NCBI GenBank assembly: GCA_021784575.1
Contig: JAJYHX010000002.1
Location: 124,001 to 188,000, forward strand
Length of the DNA: 64,000 nucleotides
Source of the DNA: Nitrospirota bacterium
GTDB lineage: Bacteria; Nitrospirota; JACRHJ01
Direction of reading: 5' to 3'
Part shown: positions 9,775 to 18,451 of the stretch, one piece after another
Position numbering within the stretch: position 1 is the stretch's first letter
Layout: every line of letters begins with the position of its first letter
Program-made: the position numbers and the translations under genes
The notes under the pieces: model-generated
Seen by the model: the letters and a program-made list of their open reading frames with translations, nothing else
Told to the model about the DNA's origin: nothing
The model's database searches: none

Positions 9775-10902
9775 TAACGATGGAAGAGGTTCAGCGGGAG
9801 CTTCCGCGCCTCCGGGACAGGGTCTCGGCCCTGGGGAGGCATCTTTGACATACCGACCAAAGACAGGCGCGTCCGGGAGATAAACGCCCTCATGGAGGCG
9901 CAGGGGTTCTGGGAGAACGCCGAGGCCGCGCAGTCGCTTATGAAGGAGAAGACCGCGCTTCAGAATTCCATAGCGTCCTGGGAATCCCTGAACAAGGCGT
10001 CCGAAGACCTGTCGGTCATGCTGGAGCTTTCGTCCGAGGAAGGCGGAGAGGCCCTGGCGGCGGACATAGACGCTGGGATGCAAAAACTCGCCCATGACGT
10101 GGACTCATCCGAGCTGGAGCTTATGCTCGCGGACGAGAACGACAGGCTGAACGCCATCCTCACAATCCACCCCGGCGCGGGCGGCACGGAGTCCCAGGAC
10201 TGGGCCGAGATGCTCCTCCGGATGTACCTGCGGTGGGCGGAGCGGCGCGGATTCAGGACGGACGTCATAGACTCGCTTCCCGGAGAAGAGGCCGGGCTCA
10301 AGAGCGTTACGGTCGAGGTAACCGGCAGGAACGCGTTCGGCTACCTGAAGGCGGAGGCCGGAGTCCACAGGCTGGTAAGGATTTCTCCGTTCGACGCGAA
10401 CAAGAGAAGGCACACGAGTTTCGCGTCCGTCTTCGTATACCCCGAGGTCGAGGACGACGTAAAGATAGAGATAGACGAAAAGGACTTGAGAATCGACACC
10501 TACCGCTCGTCCGGTGCGGGCGGCCAGCACGTAAACAAGACCTCATCCGCCATACGCATCACGCACATACCGACAGGCATAGTCGTGCAGTGCCAGGACG
10601 AGCGCTCTCAGTTCAAGAACAAGGACAAGGCGTTCAAAGTGCTGCGCTCCCGCCTTTATGACCTCGAAATAAAGAAAAAAGAGGCTGAAAGAGACAAGAT
10701 AAACAGCGAGAAGAAGGACATCGCCTGGGGAAGCCAGATACGCTCGTATGTATTCATGCCCTACCAGATGGTGAAAGACCACAGGACAGGCCGCGAGGTC
10801 GGGAACATAAACGCCGTCATGGATGGCGACATAGACGGTTTCATAGAGGCGTATCTCCTGGGCAGGCGCGCCCAGCCGGGAGAAAAAGACGTGGATGAAT
10901 AA
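9771..10902 (+). CDS. prfB: Peptide chain release factor 2, programmed +1 frameshift
   Basis: Terminates translation at UGA and UAA. Translation starts at ATG 9771 (AGGAGG at 9754-9759; the ATG overlaps the lnt stop) and runs 25 codons to an in-frame TGA at 9846-9848. The context is GGGAGG, CAT, CTT, TGA, C: an internal Shine-Dalgarno-like GGGAGG, the slippery CTT and a poor TGAC stop, the standard RF2 autoregulatory site. Resuming in the +1 frame at GAC (9847) gives DIPTKDRRVREIN and then the rest, about 376 residues in all. The SPF stop-recognition tripeptide and the GGQ motif (GAGGQHVNKTSS) are both present. An annotation starting at 9892 would lose the N-terminus. Confidence 0.95.
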
Positions 10903-10919
10903 GACGTGAGTGAACGGAC

Positions 10920-11651
10920 GTGAAAAAAGCTGTCCTTCCGGGCGAAGCGAAGAATCCGCTTCTGACTATCGATTCCCTTCTGCGGCACCACGTATCCCGC
11001 AGGGGTGAAATCCGCGCCCGCCTGGCGGAGTTCAAGGAGACATGGCGGCAGGGAGACCTTGCGATATTCAGGGAACTCTGCTTCTGCATCCTGACCGCGA
11101 ACACCTCCGCCAAGATGGGCATCACATGCATCGAGGCCGCGGGCGACGAGATACTCACCGCCGACGCCGAAGGCATACGGCATATCCTCTGCGGCAGATA
11201 CCGCTTCTGGAAGACCCGTCCGGAATACATCGTGCATACGAGGGAATACCTGCGGGAGAAAAATGCGCTACCTCCAACCATCTCCCGGCGCCTGGCGCCG
11301 CCCTCCCCCACAGGTGGGGAGGGTTTAAAGAATAAGATCGAATCCCTCTCCGACTTCCATGAACGCCGCGACTTCTTCGCGGACAACCCCGGCGTCAAGG
11401 GTCTCGGATACAAGGAGGCGAGCCATTTCCTGCGCAACATCGGCTTTGAAGGCTATGCGATCCTCGACATACACGTCGTCCGGCTCCTGCACGAGCTCGG
11501 CGTGCTCCCGGAGGCCAAACGCCCGGCGAACAAAAAGCAGTATATATTCATGGAAGAGAGGATGCGCGAGTTTTCAAAAGACGTTAAAATCGGCATGGAC
11601 GAACTCGACCTCGCGCTCTGGAGCTACCGGACGGGGGAGATACTTAAATAA
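10920..11651 (+). CDS. N-glycosylase/DNA lyase, archaeal-type Ogg (Ogg2)
   Basis: Base-excision repair enzyme that removes 8-oxoguanine and nicks the abasic site. The helix-hairpin-helix and catalytic core is clear: VKGLGYKEASHFLRNIG supplies the lysine, and AILDIHVVRLL the aspartate. It starts with GTG at 10920, 17 bases after prfB. The 243 residues are longer than most Ogg2 proteins, mainly through a low-complexity stretch from about residue 122 (RLAPPSPTGGEGLKNK). That stretch is encoded by a palindromic repeat at 11301-11323 (arms CCCTCCCC/GGGGAGGG). The inserted segment lies outside the catalytic motifs, so the enzyme is probably active. Confidence 0.85.
   Translation: MKKAVLPGEAKNPLLTIDSLLRHHVSRRGEIRARLAEFKETWRQGDLAIFRELCFCILTANTSAKMGITCIEAAGDEILTADAEGIRHILCGRYRFWKTRPEYIVHTREYLREKNALPPTISRRLAPPSPTGGEGLKNKIESLSDFHERRDFFADNPGVKGLGYKEASHFLRNIGFEGYAILDIHVVRLLHELGVLPEAKRPANKKQYIFMEERMREFSKDVKIGMDELDLALWSYRTGEILK
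11301..11323. repeat. Palindromic repeat inside the glycosylase gene
   Basis: CCCTCCCC (11301-11308) and GGGGAGGG (11316-11323) form inverted arms around a 7-base centre. In frame it encodes PPSPTGGEG, the same type of peptide as the CCCTCTCCC repeats at 35934-36018 and 54903-55011. Confidence 0.7.
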
Positions 11652-11668
11652 CCGTCCCCTTTATTCCC

Positions 11669-11697
11669 TTGACCTGCCTGCAATTTCTTTCTATAAT
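11669..11697 (+). promoter_or_regulatory. Strong sigma70-type promoter of lysS
   Basis: TTGACC (11669-11674) and a perfect TATAAT (11692-11697) are 17 bases apart. The start near 11704 gives a leader of about 27 bases carrying the ribosome site AAAGGAA before the lysS ATG. Confidence 0.85.
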
Positions 11698-11730
11698 TCC
11701 AACACGTTATAATCCACGAAAGGAATAATA

Positions 11731-13215
11731 ATGCTCGAAGAAAATGAACTGATACAGGTGCGCAAGGCCAAGCTCGAAGAGCTTCGGGCGATGGGGATAA
11801 ACCCCTACGGGCAGCGCTACGAAATAAAAGACCACGCAAAAGAGCTCCACGGCAAATACGGCGAGACGTCCAAGGAAGAGCTGGAAAACGGCAAAGTCCA
11901 GGTAAAGGCGGCGGGACGCATCGTCGCGCTCCGGAGCTTCGGTAAGGCCGCATTCGCGCACATACTCGACGCAAGCGGCAGGATTCAGATTTACATGAAG
12001 CGCGACATGCTTGGCGAGGAGCAGTTCAAGCTGATGAACCTTCTGGATGTCGGCGACCATATCGGTGTCGAAGGCTTCCTCTTCCGCACAAAAACAAATG
12101 AGCTTACGATAGAAGTTGAGAAACTGACTCTCCTGTCGAAGTCGCTTCGGCCCCTGCCCGAGAAATGGCACGGACTGACCGACATCGAGACCCGCTACCG
12201 CCAGAGATACGTGGACTTAATCGTAAACCCGGAAGTCCGGGATACGTTTGTTACCCGCAACAGGATAATAAAAGCGATACGCGCGTTTCTGGAAGGTCTG
12301 GGGTTCCTGGAAGTCGAGACGCCGATGATGCAGAGAATCCCCGGCGGCGCTACGGCGCGGCCATTTATTACGCACCACAACGCCCTGGACATGGACTTAT
12401 ACCTACGCATCGCGCCGGAGCTTTACTTAAAGCGCCTTATCGTCGGCGGTCTTGAGAAGGTATTCGAGCTTAACAGGAACTTCAGGAACGAGGGCATCTC
12501 CATAAAGCACAACCCGGAGTTCACGATGCTTGAGTTCTACATGGCATATGCGGACTACCGCGTCCTTATGGACTTGACGGAGGAGTTGTTTACCCGTATT
12601 GCGCAGGATGTAAAAGGTGGTTTGAAGCTTGCCTGTCAAGGCGAGGAGATAGATTTAACCCCTCCCTGGCCGCGCATGAGCATGGAGGAGGCCATAGTAA
12701 AATTCGCGGGAGCTTCCGCGGAAGATTTAACCGACCTTGAGCGCGCGCGTGAGTTTGCAAAGAAAAGCGGCGTGGCGCTCGAAGACGGTCTGTCGCTTGC
12801 GAAAGTCGTTAATGAGATATTCGAGAAGACGACCGAGTTCAGGATAATGAACCCCGTATTTATTACAGACTATCCCGTCGAGCTCTCACCGCTCTCGCGC
12901 AGAAACGACAATAACCCGGAAATGGTAGACCGATTCGAGCTTATAATCGCCGGGCGTGAGATGGCGAACGCATTCTCCGAGCTTAACGACCCGCAGGATC
13001 AGCTTTCACGCTTTCAGGAGCAGGTCGCACAACGCGAGAAGGGAGACCAGGAGGCGCAGTTCATGGACGAAGATTACGTCCGTGCGCTGGAATACGGTAT
13101 GCCTCCGACAGCCGGAGAAGGCATCGGCATCGACCGCCTCGTAATGCTGATGACGGACTCGCCGTCCATTCGTGACGTGATATTATTCCCGCAACTTCGG
13201 AAAGAGCAGTCTTAA
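11731..13215 (+). CDS. lysS: Lysyl-tRNA synthetase, class II
   Basis: Charges tRNA-Lys. The 494 residues comprise an N-terminal OB-fold anticodon-binding domain (about residues 55-150) and a class II catalytic core with motif 2 FRNEGISIKHNPEFTMLE and motif 3 GEGIGIDRLVM. Length and motifs are typical. It has its own promoter and sits three bases before lolC. The lysS-lolC-lolD order occurs in deltaproteobacterial genomes. Confidence 0.98.
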   Translation: MLEENELIQVRKAKLEELRAMGINPYGQRYEIKDHAKELHGKYGETSKEELENGKVQVKAAGRIVALRSFGKAAFAHILDASGRIQIYMKRDMLGEEQFKLMNLLDVGDHIGVEGFLFRTKTNELTIEVEKLTLLSKSLRPLPEKWHGLTDIETRYRQRYVDLIVNPEVRDTFVTRNRIIKAIRAFLEGLGFLEVETPMMQRIPGGATARPFITHHNALDMDLYLRIAPELYLKRLIVGGLEKVFELNRNFRNEGISIKHNPEFTMLEFYMAYADYRVLMDLTEELFTRIAQDVKGGLKLACQGEEIDLTPPWPRMSMEEAIVKFAGASAEDLTDLERAREFAKKSGVALEDGLSLAKVVNEIFEKTTEFRIMNPVFITDYPVELSPLSRRNDNNPEMVDRFELIIAGREMANAFSELNDPQDQLSRFQEQVAQREKGDQEAQFMDEDYVRALEYGMPPTAGEGIGIDRLVMLMTDSPSIRDVILFPQLRKEQS

Positions 13216-13218
13216 CGG

Positions 13219-14445
13219 ATGTCTTATTCCTCGTTTATTGCGCTTCGCTATTTAAAGGGCAAGCACAAGCGCGCGCCCATTTCGCTCAACACCATCATAT
13301 CCATCGGCGGCGTGGCGCTTGGCGTTATGACGCTCATCGTCGTCTTGTCCGTGATGAGCGGGTTCGAGAACGACCTGGAGAAGAAAATTCTCGGCACCAA
13401 TTCCCCCATTATCGTAACGTCCTTCTACGACAAGGGCATACCGGATTATAGACAGCAGATGAAGAAAATACTGGCCGTCCCGCACGTTGTCTCCGTCGCG
13501 CCGTTTACATACAGCGAGGTCATGCTCACGTCTCCCAACGGCGTTTCCGGGATAATCCTGAAGGGCGTTGACCCGTCGTCCATAGGGAAGGTTACAAAGC
13601 TCTCGAAGACAATGGTCTCCGGAAGCATATCGGGGCTCTCTGCGCCGGGTTCCGCGCCGGGGATACTCCTTGGGCGGGAGCTGGCCGTAAACCTCGACGT
13701 GCAGATGGGCGACAAGGTGCGGGTGGTGTCGCCCTTCGGGACTATAACCCCGCTCGGCCCGGCGCCGAAGTTCAAGGAATTCACAGTCCGGGGGATTTTC
13801 GACACCGGCATGTACGAATATGACTCTAAGCTCGCGTACATATCCATCCCGGAGGCGCAGAGTTTTTTCGGGTTTGGAGATTCCGTCACGGGGTTCGAGG
13901 TGCGGATAGACGACCTTGGCCGCGCCGCGCCATTGGCAAAAGCGATACAGAAACGCCTGGGCTTTCCATTCCGCGCGCAGGACTGGATACAGATGAACCA
14001 GAGCCTTTTCTCGGCGCTGAAGCTTGAAAAGATTACCATGTTCGTCATACTCGTGCTCATAATCATCGTCGCATCTTTTAATATCGTCAGCACGCTTATA
14101 ATGATTGTCATGGACAAGGCGCGGGAGATTGCTATACTCAAGTCAATGGGCGCGACAAACAGGGGCATAATGAAGATATTCGTTATAAACGGCACGATTA
14201 TCGGCCTCGTCGGGACGTCCATCGGGCTTGCGAGCGGGCTCGGGATATGCCTTCTCATAGAGAAGACGCATCTCATATCGCTCCCAAGCGACATATACTA
14301 CATCAACCATCTGCCCGCGAGGATGGACCCTGTCGAGATAATAGTCGTATGCGCATCCGCCATAATAATCAGTTTCGGGGCGACGCTCTACCCGTCCTGG
14401 CAGGCGGCAAAGCTCGACCCGCTTGAGGCCCTCAGGTACGAATAA
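13219..14445 (+). CDS. lolC: Lipoprotein-releasing ABC permease, LolC/LolE family
   Basis: Inner-membrane part of the Lol exporter that extracts mature lipoproteins from the inner membrane. The 408 residues have the MacB/FtsX-like layout: one membrane helix near residues 25-47 (ISIGGVALGVMTLIVVL), a large periplasmic domain, then three C-terminal helices (from about residue 272, ending before YPSWQAAKLDPLEALRYE). The C-terminal AAKLDPLEALRYE is characteristic. Only one LolC/E gene is present, so a homodimer is likely. It is followed by an unknown secreted protein and then lolD. Confidence 0.93.
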   Translation: MSYSSFIALRYLKGKHKRAPISLNTIISIGGVALGVMTLIVVLSVMSGFENDLEKKILGTNSPIIVTSFYDKGIPDYRQQMKKILAVPHVVSVAPFTYSEVMLTSPNGVSGIILKGVDPSSIGKVTKLSKTMVSGSISGLSAPGSAPGILLGRELAVNLDVQMGDKVRVVSPFGTITPLGPAPKFKEFTVRGIFDTGMYEYDSKLAYISIPEAQSFFGFGDSVTGFEVRIDDLGRAAPLAKAIQKRLGFPFRAQDWIQMNQSLFSALKLEKITMFVILVLIIIVASFNIVSTLIMIVMDKAREIAILKSMGATNRGIMKIFVINGTIIGLVGTSIGLASGLGICLLIEKTHLISLPSDIYYINHLPARMDPVEIIVVCASAIIISFGATLYPSWQAAKLDPLEALRYE

Positions 14446-14459
14446 AGGAGGTAATGGGT

Positions 14460-15113
14460 ATGAGATTCAGAACTGTCGCGGCTTTCGTGGTGTTCTCCGT
14501 CTTTATCGCGTCCCGGGCGTTCTGCGCAGGGACGGGCGGACAGATTTCTTCCAATTCCGGGTTTCTTCTCCAGGGTTCGGTATACAAGCAAAGCGGCGCG
14601 GTAAGGAGCGGCATCATCGTCATCCACACAAACTGGACGCTCCCGGCCGTCGCTCCCACGTACAGGTACGATTTCGACATCCTTTACGGCAGCACGGAAG
14701 GCAACCTCTACAGCTTCATGCTCTCCGATATCTCCCGGATAGAATTTCTGCCCGTCCAGGGCGACAGGCAACCGGTCAATATACTGCTAAGGAACGGCAC
14801 CATGCAGAAAGTGACGCTTTCATCCAGGAAGGAAGGCATTATTATAGGCGCCATGAACCTGCAACTCGAAAATGTGGAAGTTTTCACGCGCTACGGAGAG
14901 AATATCATCTCCGGCGGCGACATCAGCAAGATAGTCTTCGCCGCGCCGCCCGACGCCGAAAAAGAATCCCTTGGCGACATGATAAACCTGCTCGGCAAGA
15001 CGCTTCATGCGGGCGCGAAAGACGGGCTGGCCGATAAAAAATTCATGGCCGTGCTGGAAAAAATATATTCAAGGCTGAAGTCAAAGGCCGGAGAAAGCGC
15101 CAAACAACAGTGA
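14460..15113 (+). CDS. Secreted protein of unknown function between lolC and lolD
   Basis: I do not recognise this 217-residue protein. It begins with a signal peptide (MRFRTVAAFVVFSVFIASRA) probably cleaved after FCA, with no lipobox. The mature part looks beta-rich and seems to contain two related units, around SDISRIEFLPVQ and GDISKIVFAAPP, each ending a short strand pair; the C-terminus is basic and helical. The ribosome site GGAGG (14447-14451) sits 8 bases before ATG 14460 but only 2 before ATG 14454, so I chose 14460. Its stop overlaps the lolD start (GTGA). Coupling to the Lol genes suggests an envelope role, but no function can be assigned. Confidence 0.75.
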   Translation: MRFRTVAAFVVFSVFIASRAFCAGTGGQISSNSGFLLQGSVYKQSGAVRSGIIVIHTNWTLPAVAPTYRYDFDILYGSTEGNLYSFMLSDISRIEFLPVQGDRQPVNILLRNGTMQKVTLSSRKEGIIIGAMNLQLENVEVFTRYGENIISGGDISKIVFAAPPDAEKESLGDMINLLGKTLHAGAKDGLADKKFMAVLEKIYSRLKSKAGESAKQQ

Positions 15114-15793
15114 GCGCGCAGTTCATAATATCCGTTCGAGGCCTCCTGAAGTCGTTTAATATGGGAGATTCGGAGGTCTCGGTACTGAAGGGTATCGACC
15201 TCGACATCCCGCATGGGGAAATGCTCTCCGTCGTCGGCGCGTCGGGCGTCGGTAAAAGCACGCTGCTGCACGTGATCGGGGCGCTCGACAAACCCACGTC
15301 AGGCCAGGTTCTTTACGGCGGCAAGGACATCTTCGCCATGCCCGACAGGGAACTCGCCTCTTTCAGGAACAAAAATATCGGATTCGTGTTCCAGTTCCAT
15401 CACCTCCTGCCGGAGTTCTCCGCCCTTGAGAACGTCCTGATACCGTCCATGATAGGCGGTATCGACCCGAAAGCTGCAAGGCTCCACGCCGAGGCGCTGC
15501 TCGATGAAGTTGGTCTTTCCGGGCGGCTTATGCACCGGCCCGGAGAGCTTTCCGGCGGGGAACAGCAGAGGGTGGCAATCGCCAGGGCGCTTATGTCCGA
15601 GCCGAAGGTAATTCTTGCGGACGAACCTACCGGCAACCTCGATACGCATACCGCACAATCGGTGCACGAGCTTTTAAAGAAGCTGAACCAGGAGAAGGGC
15701 CTCACTTCCATTATCGTAACGCACAACGAGAAGCTCGCCGGGATGGCCGACAGGACGATACGCATGGTGGACGGCATCATATATCGCCCATAG
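15110..15793 (+). CDS. lolD: Lipoprotein-releasing ABC transporter ATPase
   Basis: ATPase that drives LolC-type lipoprotein release. The 227 residues have Walker A GASGVGKST, the signature LSGGEQQRVAIARAL and Walker B VILADEPTGNLD. The start is a GTG overlapping the stop of the upstream secreted protein. It is the last gene of the lysS run, and its 3' end overlaps the convergent GspE/PilB-type gene by 17 bases, with no terminator visible between them. Confidence 0.94.
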   Translation: MSAQFIISVRGLLKSFNMGDSEVSVLKGIDLDIPHGEMLSVVGASGVGKSTLLHVIGALDKPTSGQVLYGGKDIFAMPDRELASFRNKNIGFVFQFHHLLPEFSALENVLIPSMIGGIDPKAARLHAEALLDEVGLSGRLMHRPGELSGGEQQRVAIARALMSEPKVILADEPTGNLDTHTAQSVHELLKKLNQEKGLTSIIVTHNEKLAGMADRTIRMVDGIIYRP

Positions 15794-17465
15794 GCACTTT
15801 CGCGATTATTTCCCCCGCAGTCGTTATGCCGGCGTTCACCTTCTCCACGGCGTCTTCAAACAACGTCCTCATCCCCTTCGCAAGCGCCGCTTTCCATATC
15901 TCCTCCTCCGACGCTCTTTTGGCGATGAGGTTTCTTAAGTCCCTGTCCAGCGCCAGGTATTCGAATATCCCTACCTGGCCGTAGTATCCCGTCCCGAAAC
16001 ATTTGTTGCAGCCCGTTCCCCTGAAGGACTTCTTTATCTCGGGCAGGCCGTATGCGGCGTCGTTTTGCTCATCCTCTCTTGTGCAATACGGGCATATCCT
16101 TCTCACGAGCCTCTGCGCGAGCACGCCGGTAAGCGAAGAGCCTGCGAGATACGCCGGTATGCCTATGTCGATAAGCCTCGTGATGCTCGATACCGTGCCG
16201 TTGGTATGGATCGTCGAGAGCACGAGATGCCCCGTAAGCGAGGACTTTACCGCAATGTCCGCAGTGTCCCTGTCGCGTATCTCGCCCACCATGATAATGT
16301 CCGGGTCCTGCCTGAGGACAGAGCGGAGCACGTTCGGGAATGTCAGACCTATGGCCTCGTTAATTCCCACCTGCGTAACGCCGGAGAGGCGATACTCCAC
16401 CGGGTCCTCGATTGTCACCACGTTCTCCTTATCGGAGCGCACCTGCCTGAGAATCGCATAAAGCGTAGTGCTCTTTCCGCTCCCGGTGGGGCCGGTTATG
16501 AGCATGAACCCCTGGGGCCTCGAAAGGGCTTTTAAAAGCGGCTCCTTTATGCCCGCCGGGAAACCTATCTGGTCGAGCGAGATAAGGCCCTTGCTCTTGT
16601 CCAGGAGACGTATCACGACCTTCTCGCCGTATAGCGACGGCAGCGTCGATATGCGGAGGTCAACCTCCCTGTCGGAGAGCTTCAGCTTGCTCGTCCCGTC
16701 CTGCGGCAGGCGGCGGTTTGTTATGTCCATGTCCGCGATAATCTTTACGCGCGATATGACATAGTCTTTTATCCTGCGTGGGATTGTGAGGGTCTCGCGC
16801 AAGTCTCCATCCACGCGGTAGCGCACCGCGACGTCATCCTCGCGCGGCTCTATGTGTATGTCTGACGCGCGCATCTTTACCGCCTCGACGATTATCATCG
16901 TAACAAGCTGGATTATCGGCGGGGTTTCGCTCAGTTTATAGAGCGACTGCGCGTTCACGACCTTTTCCTCGGAGCGGTCGCGCAGAAACTCGGCGTCTTC
17001 GTAGGATTTTATGGAGTTCATCAGGTGAAATACTCTTTCCTTCACCTGGTAGTGCTTTTCGATGCAGTCGATGATGTTCTTCTCGGCGGCGATGGCGGGA
17101 ATGATTTCGCAGCCCGTCCTGAACTTCAGTTCCTCTATAGTCTGGTAGTCCATCGGGTCGGCCATCGCAATCGTCAGCCTGCGCGCCTTCAGGCGCACCG
17201 GGAATATCTTTTTCTTCTCCGCATACTCCTGCGGCACCATGTTCAGCGCCTCATGGTCGGCCTCCACGGCCTGCAAATCCACGGATGGAATGCTTAGCTG
17301 AAGGGCAAGCGCGCTCATGAGACTCTTCTCGCTTATGAAGCCGAAGTCTGTCAGGACCCTGCCGATTCTCGCCTTCCCCGTCTTCTGGAAAGAAAGGGCT
17401 TTCTGGAGGTTTTCCCGCGAGAGCGCCCTTTCCTCCACAAGCATTTCGCCTATGTGTTTTCGCAT
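15777..17465 (-). CDS. Type II secretion / type IV pilus assembly ATPase (GspE/PilB family)
   Basis: Hexameric ATPase that powers pilus or type II secretion pseudopilus assembly. The 562-residue protein has an N-terminal MshEN domain (about residues 1-140), Walker A GPTGSGKSTTLYAIL, Walker B DIIMVGEIRD and a zinc tetracysteine (CPYCTRE and CNKCFGTGYYG). I chose ATG 17465, which has AGAAGG 5 bases upstream; the ATG at 17486 lies inside the repeat at 17482-17577. No pilin, GspF/PilC or secretin genes are nearby, so PilB and GspE cannot be told apart here. Confidence 0.9.
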   Translation of the reverse strand: MRKHIGEMLVEERALSRENLQKALSFQKTGKARIGRVLTDFGFISEKSLMSALALQLSIPSVDLQAVEADHEALNMVPQEYAEKKKIFPVRLKARRLTIAMADPMDYQTIEELKFRTGCEIIPAIAAEKNIIDCIEKHYQVKERVFHLMNSIKSYEDAEFLRDRSEEKVVNAQSLYKLSETPPIIQLVTMIIVEAVKMRASDIHIEPREDDVAVRYRVDGDLRETLTIPRRIKDYVISRVKIIADMDITNRRLPQDGTSKLKLSDREVDLRISTLPSLYGEKVVIRLLDKSKGLISLDQIGFPAGIKEPLLKALSRPQGFMLITGPTGSGKSTTLYAILRQVRSDKENVVTIEDPVEYRLSGVTQVGINEAIGLTFPNVLRSVLRQDPDIIMVGEIRDRDTADIAVKSSLTGHLVLSTIHTNGTVSSITRLIDIGIPAYLAGSSLTGVLAQRLVRRICPYCTREDEQNDAAYGLPEIKKSFRGTGCNKCFGTGYYGQVGIFEYLALDRDLRNLIAKRASEEEIWKAALAKGMRTLFEDAVEKVNAGITTAGEIIAKVPMGDI

Positions 17466-17481
17466 ATTGGCCTTCTTGCAG

Positions 17482-17577
17482 GTCATTCCGGGCGTAGCCG
17501 GGGAACCTGCTTTTGACTTTTCGGAAATTCAAGACCTGCCGTGGATTCTTCGGCCCAAAATACGGGCCTCGGAATGA
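17482..17577. repeat. MITE-like intergenic element with GTCATTCCG ends
   Basis: About 96 bases bounded by GTCATTCCG (17482-17490) and its inverse CGGAATGAC (17569-17577). Inside are two further GC-rich inverted pairs (GGGCCGAAG and its surroundings; CCCCGGCTACGCC). Related ends occur at 25024-25091 and 36521-36642. No coding sequence is present. Confidence 0.75.
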
Positions 17578-17614
17578 CATCATTTGGATAACGGTTTTGG
17601 ATTGCTCAGGAGGG

Positions 17615-18451
17615 CTAATCTCTCTTGCAGATCTTCGCTATTCTCTCGGCGGCGTCGGTCACGTCGGCGGGTATGCCGACATCCAGCCCCTTTTCCTGAA
17701 GCTCCTTGAAAAGCTCCACAAGGATGGGGAAATCGAGCCTTGCGTGTTTATAGTAATCCGTCCTTGAGAAAAGCTCCGCCGGCGTATCCCGCACCATTAT
17801 CCGGCCTCCCTCCCCCAGGACGTAAACGGAGTCCGCCATCTGGCTTACGATGTTTATATCGTGCGTAGACATCAGTATGGACATGCCCCATTTCTCGTTC
17901 AGCCTGTTGAGCAGCGCGGCCAGTTCTTTCCGGGACATCGGGTCGAGCCCCTCGAACGGCTCGTCGAGCACCAGGAGCTCCGGCTTCAGCACCAGCGCGC
18001 CGGCAAGCGCGACCTTTCTCTTCTCTCCGCCGCTTAGGTAATGGCAGACTTTCTTCCGGATGCCGCTTATCCCAAGCTCGTCCAGCGCCTCGTCCACGAG
18101 GTGTTCAATACCGTGCTTCGGATAGCCGTAATTCCTCGGCGCAAACGAGACGTCTTCTTCGACCGTGGGCGCGATAATCTGGTCCTCCACGTTCTGGAGC
18201 ACCACGCCGATCTTCTCTCTTATTTTATCAAAATCCTTAGAAGGGTCGTGCCCGAATACCTTTATGTCCCCTTTATCGGCCTTCAAAAGCCCAAGGATAT
18301 GGAACATAAGGGTAGTCTTTCCGCTGCCGTTCGGGCCTATTATGACGACCCTTTCCCCCCTGCGGACGACAAAATCAAGCCCGCAGAGATAAACCTCCGT
18401 GGAGTCCGGGTATACATGTCTTATGCAGCTTATGCGGACGATTTCTTCCAA
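17615..18451 (-). CDS. cbiO: Cobalt/nickel ECF-type ABC transporter ATPase
   Basis: ATPase of an energy-coupling-factor importer for Co2+ or Ni2+. The 278 residues have Walker A GPNGSGKTT, the signature YLSGGEKRKVALAGAL and Walker B LLVLDEPFEGLD. It overlaps cbiQ by 22 bases and follows cbiM, giving the order cbiM-cbiQ-cbiO. The metal cannot be decided from the ATPase; no cobalamin or hydrogenase genes are in the window. Confidence 0.92.
   Translation of the reverse strand: MEEIVRISCIRHVYPDSTEVYLCGLDFVVRRGERVVIIGPNGSGKTTLMFHILGLLKADKGDIKVFGHDPSKDFDKIREKIGVVLQNVEDQIIAPTVEEDVSFAPRNYGYPKHGIEHLVDEALDELGISGIRKKVCHYLSGGEKRKVALAGALVLKPELLVLDEPFEGLDPMSRKELAALLNRLNEKWGMSILMSTHDINIVSQMADSVYVLGEGGRIMVRDTPAELFSRTDYYKHARLDFPILVELFKELQEKGLDVGIPADVTDAAERIAKICKRD

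Noticed and set aside
15777-17465. Type IV pilus operon
   Set aside because: Only the ATPase is present; no pilin, inner-membrane platform or secretin genes flank it.
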